A stretch of DNA of 64,000 nt from Arachis hypogaea (GCF_003086295.3 NC_092053.1:90802745-90866744); one strand, 5' to 3'. Shown: positions 34,946 to 48,015, counted from the first letter of the stretch. Made by a program: numbers and translations. The notes: generated by a model from the letters alone, not told the origin.

Positions 34946-36943
34946 AAATGCAATAAAAAAGAAAAGAAGAAGAAAAAGTCAATCTAAGAGCCAGTAAATC
35001 TCTTTATCATAATTCACTTAATTCCTATAGCAAAAATCCATAATCAATTTACCACATGCTTGATTACTGCATGCTTTTTATTACACATGAATAATATAGG
35101 CAGCAGTTTGCCAATGAACAAGACAGAATAATTGATTCAGATATATGGAGTAGTTTATCGAGTTTGCAATAAGTTTTAACCATTAAGCATGCTATGTCTT
35201 GTTTCTATTCTATGCATACTATGTGCTCTAAGTTTGCCAATGATTATTCTAATCTATGGAAGAGATTTTCCCCTACAATAATTGCATCTGTTCCCTAAAG
35301 CATAACCTTGCCCTCAATCTTGATCATTGTCATTTTAGACTTAAGTGGCCTCTAATGGTTGACAAGACATCAGATAATCATAATTAATGATATCATAAAA
35401 TTGATTTAATGTAGAAATATTTGACTACATAGAAAGAACAAACCTATATACAACCCCTATATTTGGTGTTAATAACTGAATCTTCTGAACCTGCAATGAA
35501 ATAAAACAAAGAACTAAGATCAAGTTTCAAATTAAGGATGCAACATAAACAAATTATCTTCACACTAATTAGTAAATTGACTAAACAGAAATGCAAGAAA
35601 GATAAACTTCATCCTTGGCAATTAATTGACTAAACTAGACAACTGCTTTAGCAACAGTCACACTCTTGCATGTTTCCTTGAAATTCAAAATATACTTAAA
35701 TTATTCACTTAGCAAATAATATTTGAAGTTAGAGAATAGTAAAACTAAAAAAAGTATGTTAACGTCATACTTACAAGCACTGGCTACCAAGTGGGAATTC
35801 TAACAAATAACAAGCTTACCGATGCTTCATCAACCAATATAGATGGCAGTTTCTTCTCTGTTGCGATGACTACGCCATTTGCAGCTGCAAGAGTGAAACA
35901 TAAAGTTACAAATTACAAAAACCACATCACAGAGCAGTTATATTATATGATCGGAATCACCTTCAAGACAAAAGGGCCCAATGAATTAGAGATAAATGCT
36001 GATTGAAATAATGGATTGCAATATGACACATACAAGAAATTCAAAAATAAAATAGACAAGATTAAAATGTTAGTTCTAGCCTACTCATTCCACAAATTTC
36101 TACATTTCAAAAAGAACACTTTTGCCAAAACCACTTACATGATCTCATAAAGAACAGGAAACCTTTTTACAACAGATGATCATCATATAATAAACACACT
36201 ATATAAACATCTGCCTTCTGCTCATCTAATACATCACCATCATATAACTAGAGAGCATACTCTTAAGAGTACTCTTCTTTTTAAGCGTGGCTCTTATAAT
36301 AACCCTAACACCAAAAATGAGTAAGAACTCCATACAATTGAGTCACTGATTTCTTTCCTAAGCCACTATATACCGTCTTTCAAGTTGTATTGTTTTAATA
36401 TTGTTGCATCAAATTTCGGTAATTTGAAACTGCAGATTTTTTAGCATCCTACCTTACACCTAACAGGACAAGTCAAATATACTCAGCTCCCACTATCCCA
36501 GTAGTCATCCACCAAATTATTACTATTTTATTTGCAGCAATTTATGTTCCAATGACACATGAGCAATGTTTTCCGTCTTCAACCAAATTATTACTATTTT
36601 ATTTGCAATAATTCAAATTATAAACAGAACCAGCATTGAGCATCTAAAAGAGCTTGAAACAGATCCAATGCCATATATAGTGAAATTACCTTTAATTCCC
36701 AAAGATGTCTGTCCAGAACCAACCGCCGTGAGAGCATGTTCAATCTGAACCAGCTTCCCAGAAGGGCTGTTTTTATTTAACACGAAATCCCAAGCACAAT
36801 AAGCTCAAATGTTGAGACATAAAATCACTCCCACTGTAACTACAGGCCCAATAAATAAATAAATAAATAAAGGAAGGAAGAAAAAGTCAGCAATGAACAT
36901 ACCTAAATGTGGTGAGAGAGAATGAGTACTGGCTATCCCCCAT
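31003..36943 (-). CDS. PAB1: 20S proteasome subunit alpha type-2 (11 exons, 235 aa)
   Basis: Exons on the minus strand: 36943-36903, 36766-36690, 35884-35820, 35490-35444, 34843-34768, 34092-34025, 33418-33349, 32871-32786, 31845-31783, 31444-31379 and 31051-31003; all GT-AG, total 708 nt including TAA. The protein begins [17 protein letters not shown] and carries the alpha-subunit N-terminal signature (residues 6-29, ending [11 protein letters not shown]). Further landmarks are [40 protein letters not shown] and [17 protein letters not shown]. The length equals the usual plant alpha-2 (235 aa). It is a structural ring subunit of the 20S core in cytosol and nucleus, with no catalytic Thr. The start is the only ATG before the signature. 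It is divergent from NUFIP. No break is seen; the gene appears intact. Confidence 0.97.
33429..33443. repeat. G15 homopolymer in PAB1 intron 6
   Basis: A run of 15 G 11 bp upstream (on the minus strand) of exon 7. It is a potential length-variable site next to a splice acceptor. Confidence 0.95.
34911..34942. repeat. A32 homopolymer in PAB1 intron 4
   Basis: A run of 32 A on the plus strand (T on the transcript), 68 bp upstream of exon 5. It could be a microsatellite or the tail of an old retroposed fragment; no element body is visible beside it. Confidence 0.95.
36505..36614. repeat. Tandem duplication in PAB1 intron 2
   Basis: ACCAAATTATTACTATTTTA followed by TTTGCA occurs twice, at about 36512 and 36583, with a 71-bp period. 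It is a local duplication close to exon 2. Confidence 0.8.
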
Positions 36944-37019
36944 AGGTAAAACCTACAAGAACCTGCGTATATACAAACGCACAATTTTCCTTACAAGAGT
37001 TACAAAATCCTAAGCCTTA

Positions 37020-37500
37020 GATCAACGAATAGTTGGGTGTGGGAAAAAAAAGTGTACAGAAGTTAATGGAAAAATGAGAGTGTATAAACAAAGAACAGAA
37101 TAAAAAAAATGAGAAATAGAGAATTAGAAGTAGTATTGCCTCTTGGAAGCGATGATTCTGAGAGAGAAACGTATGAGAATATGAATGAGATCGCGAAAGA
37201 GGGATGAGAAATTGAATTGTGAGTTCCTTTGTGAGGTTTTCGTTGTAAAAGAGAAACCCTTCCCAGTGAGACTGAAGTGTCCCCCAAGCCACCCTCTGCT
37301 TCTGGGGACTGTGGCCCAAGAGCTAAGCCCATGTAACACGGTTTTTTTTTCTCAACAAATACGAGAAGCAAACAGGTTGTTAATATTTTCAAAACAAAAC
37401 GCTAACCCATGTTATAACCCAAAACAAAAAACAAAAAACAAAAGAACACTAACCCGTGCTACCCACATCAGTGGTCACTCTCACTCCTCATAATACCAGC
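37020..37500. promoter_or_regulatory. Putative bidirectional promoter of PAB1 and NUFIP
   Basis: PAB1 (minus) starts coding at 36943 and NUFIP (plus) has a likely 5' UTR exon ending at 37722, so the two 5' ends are close. Between them, minus-strand TGGGCC (37313-37318) and TGGGCT (37326-37331) are site II/TGGGCY elements. TGGGC motifs are known from plant proteasome-subunit promoters and from ribosome and housekeeping genes. No clear TATA box is seen. Exact transcription starts cannot be placed from sequence alone. Confidence 0.6.
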
Positions 37501-37722
37501 ACCAGCCCCAGCCGGCTAGCCCTCCACTAGTCCACTCCCTCATTGCAGACTGCCTAGACAACTTGTTCGCCGCCCTGTCGGTGGTCCGCTGTCTTCGCTG
37601 GTGGTCCGCCCTTGTTCCCGTGTGCTCGCAGCTGATCTCCTCTGCTCGCCGCTCCTGTTTCCGCTCGTGTTAACTTCCTAGTCCACCTCTGTGCCTCTGC
37701 TCGTGCTTCTCTGTGGCCGCTG
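37500..37722 (+). other. Probable 5' UTR exon of NUFIP
   Basis: A C/T- and GC-rich stretch with no long frame ends in CTG|GTGAGTTC at 37722/37723, a strong donor. A matching acceptor (TTATCCAG) at 39433 precedes the ATG at 39477, giving a 1.7-kb leader intron. The 5' edge is uncertain. Confidence 0.55.
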
Positions 37723-39433
37723 GTGAGTTCTTTTTCTTTTTTATGTAATCAGTTTGGTTAATTAGTTGATGTAGGCATTTAGTTGAACAGACTATAAAAT
37801 TAGAATTCCGAAAATGCCCTTAACCTAGTGTTAAACCTCAACACCACCACGTCACGCTCTCCCTGCTCCGTTCTGCTTCCTCCTCTGTCCTCCGCGTCGT
37901 CAGTAGCCTCTCCGGGTCTCCGCCATGCCCATCGTTGTTTTCGTGCATCACAATGCTCTGCTACTGATATTGGTTCGGCTGATGTTTCGCTTTGTGATAC
38001 TATAAACTTGGAGTTATTTTATTAGTTCGAGTTTAGTTGGATTTCTTATCCTCTGTTAAAACTTAGTTATACTTGTTAGTGTATGTAAACTTTTATCAAA
38101 CACTGTTTTCCCGGTAGTAACGTGAGTAATGCTACCTTGTCTCGACGCTATCCTTCTCTGGCGGTGCTTTGCTCCTTCTCTCAACTTTGTTCTTCTCTGT
38201 CTCTTCTCTCGTCTTCTCTCTTGGTTTGCTTGTCAATAATCTTCGTTTGTCAATCATAAAATTGCAGGAATGATGACATAGGAAGGATCAATGGCAGCGT
38301 GAAATTTCATTCACAAATATATAGCGATATAGCACTATGTATCTGTTTGTTAATTTGCTTCTTAGAAATTGGGACCTTTTAATCACTTACAGTTTAATAT
38401 TTCAATAACTCTTTTGCTTTCTTATTGCATTGAAGAATTACTACTCAATTGCTGTCGTGGAATGTTATACATATATTGGTTCAATTGTAGTCTAGTGTTT
38501 CTTGATTGACACTAGATTTGTTAATTTTTACTTCCCCCTCCCCCCCCCCCCTCTTCTCTTCCCACCACCACGACCTCCTACCCCTTATTTTTTAAAGAAC
38601 AGTAGCTTAGTGTTTCATGTAACAAATAAACGATGACTTCTAGGCTTGTTATGATCTTTGTTTTGTCATTTTAGTTTGATAATATTCTGAATTGAACCCT
38701 TGTATCAGTATGGGTCTGCTATTAGTTCATTTTTATTCTTCTGGTGTGAATGTTAAAGTACATAATTTGTGAATGGTATACTGTATAATTTGTCGGTCTC
38801 TAAATCTTGATGAGTTAGCAAGATTCTAGTACAAAGGCCTAATTTTAATGCAGAGTTTTATGCAAGGAAGTTGGTACTCAATTGGTCAATTTGATGAGTT
38901 AGAATGATGTTAACAAGAGCTGTTTTATGCTACGGGAAAAAAGAAAAAAAAACTATTATTTGGTGGAATTGAATGTCATGGATGAGGTTAATTTGGGAGT
39001 TTGGATTTTATTTCATGAATTAGGTTAGGACCAATTTAAGTCAAACAAAACTCATCTGACATCATCCTCCATGTCAACTAGCCGTTGGAGTGCCACGTGA
39101 GCTCTTAACCACCCATGATGGCACACTGTTAATGGCAGTGAGACGGAAGAGCTATCAGGATTAATGTGATCCACGGTGAAAATTTTGGGTTCCAATTTGG
39201 TGCAAGTTTGTTTAGGGACCAACTTGATTCAAACAAAAAAATTTTGGGAATAAATTGAGCATTTACTCAAATTGAAATACAAGGGAGTAAAACTGATAGA
39301 TAGTTCTATAAATATTGAGAGTAGATTATGGTTCTCGATTTCTCATCATTTGTAGCTTTTCATTGTGTAACAGCTAACTCTATTATTCATTCCTTCTTGT
39401 TTTGTCAATGACCTTTGATCGTGTGTTATCCAG
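37723..39433 (+). other. Leader intron of NUFIP
   Basis: About 1.7 kb, no coding content supported. A frame at 37828-38025 is a chance frame in CT-rich DNA. A stretch near 38990-39260 (GGGACCAACTTGATTCAAAC and similar) looks like old transposon debris. Confidence 0.5.
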
Positions 39434-39476
39434 ATTCAAGTTGTAATAAGACGTTTTCCACTCTCAATCTGGTTTC

Positions 39477-42400
39477 ATGAGTGCTCCTAACCATCAAATT
39501 CCATTGCAAAACAATGGCATGGGGATGCAGAACCAGCCTCAAATGGGTGCAGCCAACCAACTAAACCAAAACTTGATGCCACCCTATGTGTCAAACATGC
39601 AACCATCGATGAACACACACCAATTCATGAATGCTGCTAATCATCTCCTTCCATTGCAAAATAACCAGTTGCATATGTCTAATATGGGTATGAGTGTTCC
39701 TCCGCAGGGTCCATCCCATGCAGGATTTGGTCCCCAAAATGGTGTGAGCAATGCTGGTTACAATCCAATGTTTCAGGCTCAAGGACAAGTCATGCACAAT
39801 GCTGCTCAAATCAATTTGTCTCAATTCCAGGGGCATATTCTAGCACAAAGTATTCTGAGCATGCTTCAGCAGCCTAATATGAATATGAATATACCTAATG
39901 GTCAATTTTCTTCTCAGTTTCCTGTGCAAAATATGAATCAGCAGTTACCTATGCAAGTGCCGAATCCTTCTCAAGTTGGTCTGCATGGTGTGCATCCTGG
40001 TTCTGGCCCCATGTTTGGCTTTCCAGGTCAAGTGCCTCAGGCCATGGTTTCTCAAAATCCAATGTTTTCTTCAATGCTGCATACGGGTCTAGTGCAAGGA
40101 AATCAGGTCAGGCCACAGTTTGACCAGAATGAGAAAAGCCTGGTTCTACCAAATGGGAACACAAATGCCTTTGTCTCATCATCTTTTTCATCTATGCAGT
40201 TGCAGGGGAATAGTTCTGCATCACATGCACAAGTACTATTAAATCTATTATGCTTCTGCCTTCTCTTTGCTAAGCTGAGTTTGTTATTGTACTACTTTAC
40301 TATTGTTGAGGTAGTTGGCTATTGTAATTTAAATTTGAATCCCGTAATTGGTGCAGACAAATGCGAATAGCAATACCAAAAGTAACGATCGAAATTCTAG
40401 CTGGAAAGGATCACAAAGCAAAAACTTCAAAAATAAACAAACTCGAGGGGGGTTTCAAGGAAGGTATGCTATTATCTTCTCTCTTGTAATCCCTTGGTAC
40501 ACTGGGTTTACAAATGATGGTTTAGATGGTTTTCCTGTGGTTCACTATTGTTTTCCAATTTGTGTAGATTCCAGAAGTGTAAGTTTCCTAAAGAACATAG
40601 GGACAAAGGTTTGAACATTTCTACCTTATCAAGAGGTAAACTTTTTCCCTCCCTGAAGTTAGAGACTAATGCTTGTAGCAAAAGCAGGGCCAAACAATGG
40701 AAGAATTGAACATCAGCAGAAACCAAAATTCAGTTTGAATCCTAAGGAACAACAGCAGGAACCAAAAAGGTAGTTCTACTTGGCTTTCCAGCCCTTTCTT
40801 ATTTGGTTTTAAGTGTATCTCTTGTTTGCAACTGCCTTACATTCAACTACTTTAAAATTGTGATTTATTCATAAGAATCTGCATCAAGACCGTTCAATGG
40901 CCTTCAAGTAGATATGTTCTTTGAAAGGTTTTAGACAATTTCAGTAGCAATGATGTAAGTGGGAAAGGTAGAACCATGATTTTACATCATTTTTACAAAT
41001 TGGTTAGAATTTTGGGAATATAGTACCTAAACAAAAAATTTGTAACCAGCCTCAAACATTTGATGAGCACCTCAATAGTTTCTATGGTATAAAAGAGACT
41101 GTTATGAATTGACTTGGTAATTGATGATGTACGATGGTTTAATTTGAGAAAAGAGGACGACATGCAAAACCAGACATATTCTTAAGGATATTTTACAACA
41201 GGGAAAAGTTGGTCCAACAGGAAAAAGTTTTGGAACCAACCAACTAACATCTAGCCAACTTCGTGCTTCTCTTTCCCCCTCTCATTCTCTTAGTGGCTAA
41301 AAAAAATTGTGTTTGAATCTTTTGTTGACTGATTGTTGGCCTAAAATTGTTTGATTCCTTAGTTGGACCCTAAAATTAGTGTCATTAATTAGAACGGTGT
41401 CTATTAGCCCCATCTCCTTGTATTAGTTTTTCTCTCCAACTAAATTATATTCTTTGTTTATCCAAAATAATAATAATAAAATATAAGTTTGTGCTTATAT
41501 CCTCTAAATCTAAAACAAAATCTAAATTAGCAAGATATATAGACCAACATCTAAATCTTGTATATCTACTCATTGAGTCCATCTGAACAATGAGATCAAA
41601 TGGAAATATGGAATTGCCAAATAATATCTGTATATAACTAAAAGGTGCCATCCTTTCGCAAGGCTGGCACAGAATTTTTAAGATATTTGTTTTGTTCAAG
41701 TAAATGGCTTCTAACTATCCAAATGAAGCATATCTCACTTTTGCATTGTTTCAGAAATTAAGCTTGTTTTCTCCATAAGATTTCAGCTGTTTTTTTTTTT
41801 TTTTTTGGTAATTATTGGTAAACTCTAATTTCATAACAATATCTTATGTACTGGGACAATTTTATAACCCTTAATTTTGTATGTGGTAACTGTTAATTAC
41901 TTTATCTCCTTAATGGTTAGACCATTCTTCGTAACTTACACTGACCAAGAAATCCGACAATGGCGGGAAGCTCGGAGGAAGAATCATCCTTTCAACAACA
42001 TCCAGAAGGTTTGAAACAAACGGTTCTATTTACTGCTCTGGATTCATCAAATTATCTGTCACAAGTAAAATAACTGAATTATTACATGCAGAAACAGAGC
42101 GAGCATACGAGAAGCCCCAAGGTGGATAGGGTTGTCTTACAAAGAGAGGTATACCTGTCTTGACATTTATTTAGCATACAATACCATCCAATATAATAAT
42201 TTATATTGCTAAAATTAACATTATTCTTCAATTGAGATCCAAACTTTTTTTTTTCCATCATAAATACAAGTGTAAACCAGTTGATAGGTTTGGAATCATA
42301 TCTTTCAACTGATTCTGAGTATTGTGCATATTTGGTCTTTGCAGCTCAAGCAGGTTTTAGCTAAGCAAGCTGAGTTGGGAGTTGAAGTTGCTGAAATACC

Positions 42401-42992
42401 ATCCTACTATCTGAAGGATCGTGAAAATCAAGGTCCTCAGAGTGAAGGAAAAGACACACTTAACAACAAAAAGAGGAAATTCCAGAACAAGTTCAACAGG
42501 AAACCTGACAGAAAAGATCGGTTCTCCAAGAAACAGAAGTTTACAGACAAAGATTCTTTAGAACAACGACCTTCTATAACCAAGAAGAAGCCAACTTTAT
42601 TGCAGAAACTCCTGAGTGCTGATATAAAGAAGGATAAGAGTCACCTGATTCAGGCTTTCAGGTTCATGGTAACAAATTCCTTCTTTAAATACTATCCAGA
42701 TAAGCCACTGATATATCCATCAGTGGTGGTTAAAGAAACCGGGTCTGAAGGCAATGCGGGAGAAAAACATTTGCACGCTGGAAAAGATGTTCTTGACCAT
42801 GATAACAAGAAAACGGTTAAAAAAATTGTAAATGACGACATTAATGATGTCCATTTCATTGAAGAGGAAGAGAGTGATGATGATGATTATGAAAATCTGC
42901 AAAAAGAACCATCTTCCTTGGTTCAAAGACAACGTGATAATGGAATAGGCATTGAGAAATGTGACGAAGAAGAGGGAGAAATCATTGATTGA
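39477..42992 (+). CDS. NUFIP: NUFIP-type snoRNP assembly factor (7 coding exons, 592 aa)
   Basis: Exons 39477-40232, 40357-40463, 40568-40608, 40688-40769, 41921-42008, 42092-42148 and 42345-42992; all GT-AG, total 1779 nt with TGA. Residues 1-252 are a Met/Asn/Gln-rich low-complexity region (MGMQNQPQMGAANQLNQN and alike). Residues 253-287 are basic and Asn/Ser-rich. The conserved NUFIP1 domain is at about 330-358 (FVTYTDQEIRQWREARRKNH), followed by a predicted helix LKQVLAKQAELGVEVAEIP (378-396). A Lys-rich segment (QNKFNRKPDRKDRF) and an acidic tail (EEEESDDDDYE, ending EEEGEIID) complete the protein. In other eukaryotes NUFIP/Rsa1 bridges L7Ae-family proteins to the R2TP chaperone during box C/D snoRNP assembly in the nucleus. 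The start is the first in-frame ATG after the leader acceptor. It appears intact. Confidence 0.93.
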
Positions 42993-44960
42993 AATCCCAA
43001 TAGTTACCCCCTCGTTTTCTTGCAGAGCGCTTTATATATATGTGGATGTGGATAAGTTATTTTGATTTTTTTTTTTCTTATTTTGGCTCTTATTTTTACC
43101 TTCATATTATAATATACATCTATTATTATAGAATTTTGTAGCAGAGCGGGGCATGAATCGGTCTACTTACCTACTGGATTCATTCGGGATTTCTGATTTG
43201 GAGATCTGATTTATAGAAGTCAAGTAACTAATATTTATATTCAAAATATTAACGAATTATTTAATGTCCATTTATTTATTTTTTATTATTAAAGAACTTA
43301 AGTCAAACATTTAATATTTTTTGTAAAATAAATGTCTTGTATTAAAAATTATTATGAACTTTTCATAGCAACTTTATAATTCAATAAATAATTACATTAT
43401 TGAACTAGAGCAATTATGTATAGAATAAAAAAAAAGATTTTGATGTAAGATATTTTAGATTTTCTAATTGGCAAAAACAAAAATGATAAATTTCTTTTAG
43501 ATTTTTAAAATTGACTAAATTTTTATAAACAGTTAACTGTTTAAGTTAGAAATTCTTATATATATTTGATATATTAATTGTATGAAAGTTAAAACTGTAA
43601 CTAATAAATATGTTAATAACTATCATAAAAAAGAAAATGAAATTAGTCTGATGTTTTTCGAAACGAAAATACCATTTGATCAAGATGGATACTGTCTTTC
43701 TTCCTCTTTGGTGCTCAAGAGAAAAGTGATTTTTTTTTTTTTTTTGTGCCTTACTTGAAACAACATAACACCACCAACAAGAAGATGTTCTTCCTTTCAA
43801 AAATGACAATGGGTTGGACTGAAAGTTTAGTCCAAATAGCTATGGCTCAGATACTTGGTTTCATTGTTTAGGCTGCACAATGACATTTGGGCCTTTTTCA
43901 TTTCAACTTGAACTAATTATGAACTTGTTTATTTTGCTTATGAAGTTCCTAAGTCTTGATTAGTATTCAGCAACATTGAGCATAGTATAGCTTTAAATTC
44001 TTTTGCCCAAGAACCAACAGCAATGGGCCTTTTTTGAATGTTTTTGTTAGGCCAAGAGGAGCAACAACTTATTGTTTGATTAATGTCCAAAGTTCAGCTC
44101 AATATGCTTAACATTGACCACTCCTCTTCTCTATTATGGGCCTACAAAATAAAACACATTTCAAACAACTTTGGGCTTTCAACTCAACTAATTATCAATA
44201 TTTGTCACCATCAAAAGTTAATATATAATTTCTCAAAATCAACAATTTTCTTATTGATGACAAACATAATATATGAGGTATTAATTAAAGGAATTGAAAT
44301 AGAACAAGTTTAGAGACTTCTCTTTGATGATATCAGATTAGCTTGATGTGCTCCCCCTCTCTTTCATAAGGGTTGCTCTCCCTTTCTTCAAGGGTTGCTC
44401 CCCTTAATGTATGCTTATCGCTTAACTTGAAGACACAATCAATAATGACAACAAAACATTTTAATGTATATACATGCTTATCTAAAATTTCATGGTTGCA
44501 CAAAAGCATAATAATCCATAGAAGCAAATATTATAAACTATTTTAAAATAGTCTTGTATGACAGTATGGTAAACAACAATTTAGCAGCATAAGTATAAGC
44601 TCAACATAATCAAAAGCACATAAGTATCTATGAAGTTCAAAATACTTAAAGTCAAACGAGTTCAGTTCACAACCACAAGACTAATCAAAACTAATAACCA
44701 ATAATCTCAGTAAACCTTATGAAGCCTTATATATACATTTTTCTCCCCCTATTGTGATCAAGGTGGGTAAAAATAAAACAAAGAATAGAACCTGCAAAAC
44801 AAGGATGTATCCTTGAAATATTGTGAAAATGAAGGTAATGTTTAAAAAAAATAACATCATAGTTGTAGCAAAGTAGTACTATGATGAGTCTACATTTTAT
44901 GATAATTTTTACCAATAATAAGGCACACATATGCAACTCTCCGGCAACGGCACCAAAACT
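42993..44960. other. Region between NUFIP and element D
   Basis: The first ~300 bases hold the NUFIP 3' UTR. Beyond that the DNA is AT-rich with no supported gene. From about 44330 the sequence may be interior of element D (a PBS-like site is at 44939-44954), but no coding frame identifies it. Confidence 0.5.
44939..44954 (-). other. Degenerate tRNA-Asp-type primer site beside element D LTR
   Basis: Minus strand TGGTGCCGTTGCCGG, differing from the element A/C site by at least one base, 6 nt from the LTR edge at 44961. Confidence 0.75.
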
Positions 44961-46453
44961 TGATAACGGATAAATGTCGGTCAAGAATTACCAAAAGTAT
45001 TTCTCAAATCAACGTCGTAAAGTATAGTCTCAATCAACGAGATTTCTGTTAATCAGAGTTAAAATGTGTCACAAATAAAATAAATAACTGAGAGTAGAAT
45101 TTCGGGTCGTTTTTCCTAGGAGTTGACATAAGATTCAAATTATTGGTTAGGATTTCCTAGAGATTTTTAGAGTTGAGAGCAAGAAAAATAAATAACTAAA
45201 AATTAGAGCAATAGATAACTAGTAAGAGTTAATAATTAATTAATTTAAAAGACCTTGGTTAGGGGTGAGAATCAGAATTTCTATCCTCATTGTCTTTCCC
45301 AAGTGTGATGGTAAAGGCTCATTGCTCTCACTTAGTTATCCTTTAACAATTGAAGAAAAGTCAAGTGAACACAACTAACTTTAGCTCACAAGTTCTAGTC
45401 CTTTCATAAAGAAGAACTAGAGTTGGTGAGGTTCAAGTTAGTTAGCAAGCTCCAATTACCATCAACACTTGAGTATAACAATTCAAGTGGCTCCAATTAC
45501 TCAACCCCAAACCAAGCAAGAAAATCTACTCCATGATCATGGGTGACATTTCCTCAAACACTTGGTGACCGAAAATAAAAGACATGATAAGAACTAGGAA
45601 AAAAATCCAATTTAAGTTACCACTAACAATAATTAACAATAGCAAAATAAGCAATAACAATGAATATGAAAATAACTCAATGCATTAACAAAGTCAGAAG
45701 TAACAAGATCCAAATATGAATTCAAAATAACCAAATTGAAAAGAGTACTAAGGGAATTAAAGAAGAAAACTAGAAGGAAAATGACTAGAATTGAAGGTAA
45801 CAGCAGTTTCTCTCAAGTTCCAAATGAAAGTAAAATTAAGAATACGAAAAACCCTAGAGAGAAGTCAGAGTTTCTCTCACTAGAATTTCAAACTCAAACA
45901 CTAAGCTAAAGTGTAAGTATCTCATCCCTTTCTATTCCCAGAGTATTTTCTTCATTTTCGGGCTGAAAATTGGGCCAAAATCAACCCAGAAATCCCCCCA
46001 GCATATTCCCTTAATTGCAGCACGTGACGCTCATCATGCGTACACGTCGGTGGACAACGCTCCTGGTCACGTGCACGCATCAGTCACGCGTGAGCGTCAC
46101 TTGGAAAATGGCTTGATCACGCGTATGCTTCAGCCACGCGTGCGCGTCGATTCCGGCTTCTCAAATCTTCAATTTCTTGTGTTTCTTCCACTTTAACATG
46201 CTTCCTCTTCATCCTTCATGCCATTCCTGCTCTATAAATCCTGTAATCACTCAACAAACGTATCATGGCATCGAGTGGTAATAAAAGAGAATTAAAAATT
46301 AGTAATTTTAAGGCCTAGGAAGCATGATTTCAATCATAGCACTAAATTAGGAAGGAATCTTAAAAACATGCAAATTATATGAATAAGTGTAAGTAAAGTT
46401 GATAAAATCTACTCTATTTGATCCATAATAAGTCATAAAATAGTAGTTCATCA
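44961..46453 (-). mobile_element. Element D: single LTR of a Ty3/gypsy-like element (5' LTR, truncated element)
   Basis: On the plus strand it begins TGATAACGGATAAATG and ends GTAGTTCATCA, so TG...CA on the minus strand. The PBS-like site outside its left edge makes it a 5' LTR in minus orientation. No partner LTR is in the window. It contains CG-rich words (CACGCGTGCGCGTCG and others) at 46020-46150, about 303-433 bp from the LTR 5' end, the same offset as in element B. Confidence 0.8.
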
Positions 46454-47150
46454 GACACCGGTAAAAAGAAGTTGGGTAAAAGCAACAAAACATAAAGCAC
46501 AATTTCGAAAGATCTTTTCAAAATAGAAAGCATAGAAATGGCATCCATCCTACACTATCAGTAGCGACACTATTAAAGGGCAACACGATTATGTTCTACA
46601 GCAATAAAATGGCAACAAGTTTCCCCAAATTCTAGAAACACAGCTAAACATTCGTAACAGAAGTATTAGATGACAAAAAACCGTTTCAAAAAAGGGTTTT
46701 TAGTAGAAAATGCAACAACAACTAAACAAGCTATCAAAGAAAATCTCAAAGGAACAAGCATCAACAACGTAAAAGCAAAAATTCAGCCACCAACACTACT
46801 ACTCAGGGAACCATTTAGAATAGTTTCATGAATATAGAACAATCAATGCTAAAAGAAAAAGCGAATAAAAAAGCCAATCTTGATGAAATTCGAAGAAAGG
46901 GGCACGTCAAGCAGCAAAACCACGGATGATCCTCTTCACCAAGAACTCTTCAAAACGAATCAAGATAAAGACAGTCTTGAAACTGAAAAGTGGTTGCGAT
47001 ACAAGAAACAAAGAGAGAAAATGAGAGAATTCTTGCAATGAAGAAAGCAAAGGGAGCATTTTCAGAAATGGAAAAGAGAGAAGAAGCAGAGCGTGAAGCA
47101 TTTTATAAGAGAAAAGGGGCAAAATAGTCACTTCGTATCCCTTCTTAAAA
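46454..47150. other. A-rich sequence right of element D
   Basis: Purine-rich on the plus strand, with no coding frame. It resembles the 3' untranslated interior of a Tat-like element and runs into the LTR remnant that follows; that link is an inference. Confidence 0.4.
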
Positions 47151-47578
47151 GCCATGCACAGATTCCAAGGGAACTACCACGTAATGTTTGCTTCTCATTT
47201 AAAGAGGCAACGTTCAAAATTTCAAAACACGTCGAGTACCCGACCTCTTGACAGCGGTATACCTGACGTCGAAGCTGAAGCCACGAAATGCTTGAATCCG
47301 ACCTCATAGCAAGCCCAGACTCAAGCAGGGGCATTGTTCATACCCTGTCCAAAAACATAAAAGTCAAGCCCAATAAAGATAAAAGGCCCTATCCAAAGCG
47401 GGTGGCCTCCACCATATACTCGACCTCTTTGGAGGAGGTTGGACACAACAAAGGGAGCCCAGCTCTACTTGTCCAAGTAAGTAACTGTCTTTTCGAATCT
47501 CTCAAACTATCTCTATCTTTCCCGAAAGATAGGTCCTAAACAACTCCCAATATAAAAGGAACGGTTATCCATCAATAT

Positions 47579-47965
47579 GGTAGTGTTTGGTGGAGAGACA
47601 GAGACAGAAAGACTGAGACTGAAAGACAGAGACTAAGAGACAGAGATTGAAATAAATCTCAGTATTCTATTTGGTGCAAAGTGGGAGACAAAATTGAAAC
47701 AACAATAAAACTCTAATTTAATTTGTACAAAGGGTAAAATTGGAATTAATTAATTGAAATGAGGATATTTTAGGTATAAAATGTTATTAAAGTTTCAGTC
47801 TCTATCTCTAAAAATTTTAGTCCCCTGTGTCCTTACTTTTTAGAGGTACTGAAATATTGAAATTTTAGGGACAGAGACAGAAATTTTAGTACCAGAATCT
47901 AAAAAACATGATATTGAGTCTCAGTCTTCCAGTTTCTGTCTCAGTACCTCAAAACAAACGCTACC
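47579..47965. mobile_element. 387-bp MITE inside the LTR remnant
   Basis: Terminal inverted repeats: GGTAGTGTTTGGT with GACAGAGACAGAAAGACTGAG on the left, and their imperfect complement at the right end (...CTCAGTACCTCAAAACAAACGCTACC). The interior is AT-rich and non-coding. The target duplication is not resolved. Confidence 0.85.
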
Positions 47966-48015
47966 TAAAGGTAGAACTACTTCAACAAAAGTCGTTATCA
48001 GCAAGAACAAATCTA

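Noticed and set aside
37017..37392. Minus-strand frames upstream of PAB1
   Set aside because: They overlap the 5' UTR and promoter of PAB1 and have no recognisable protein features.
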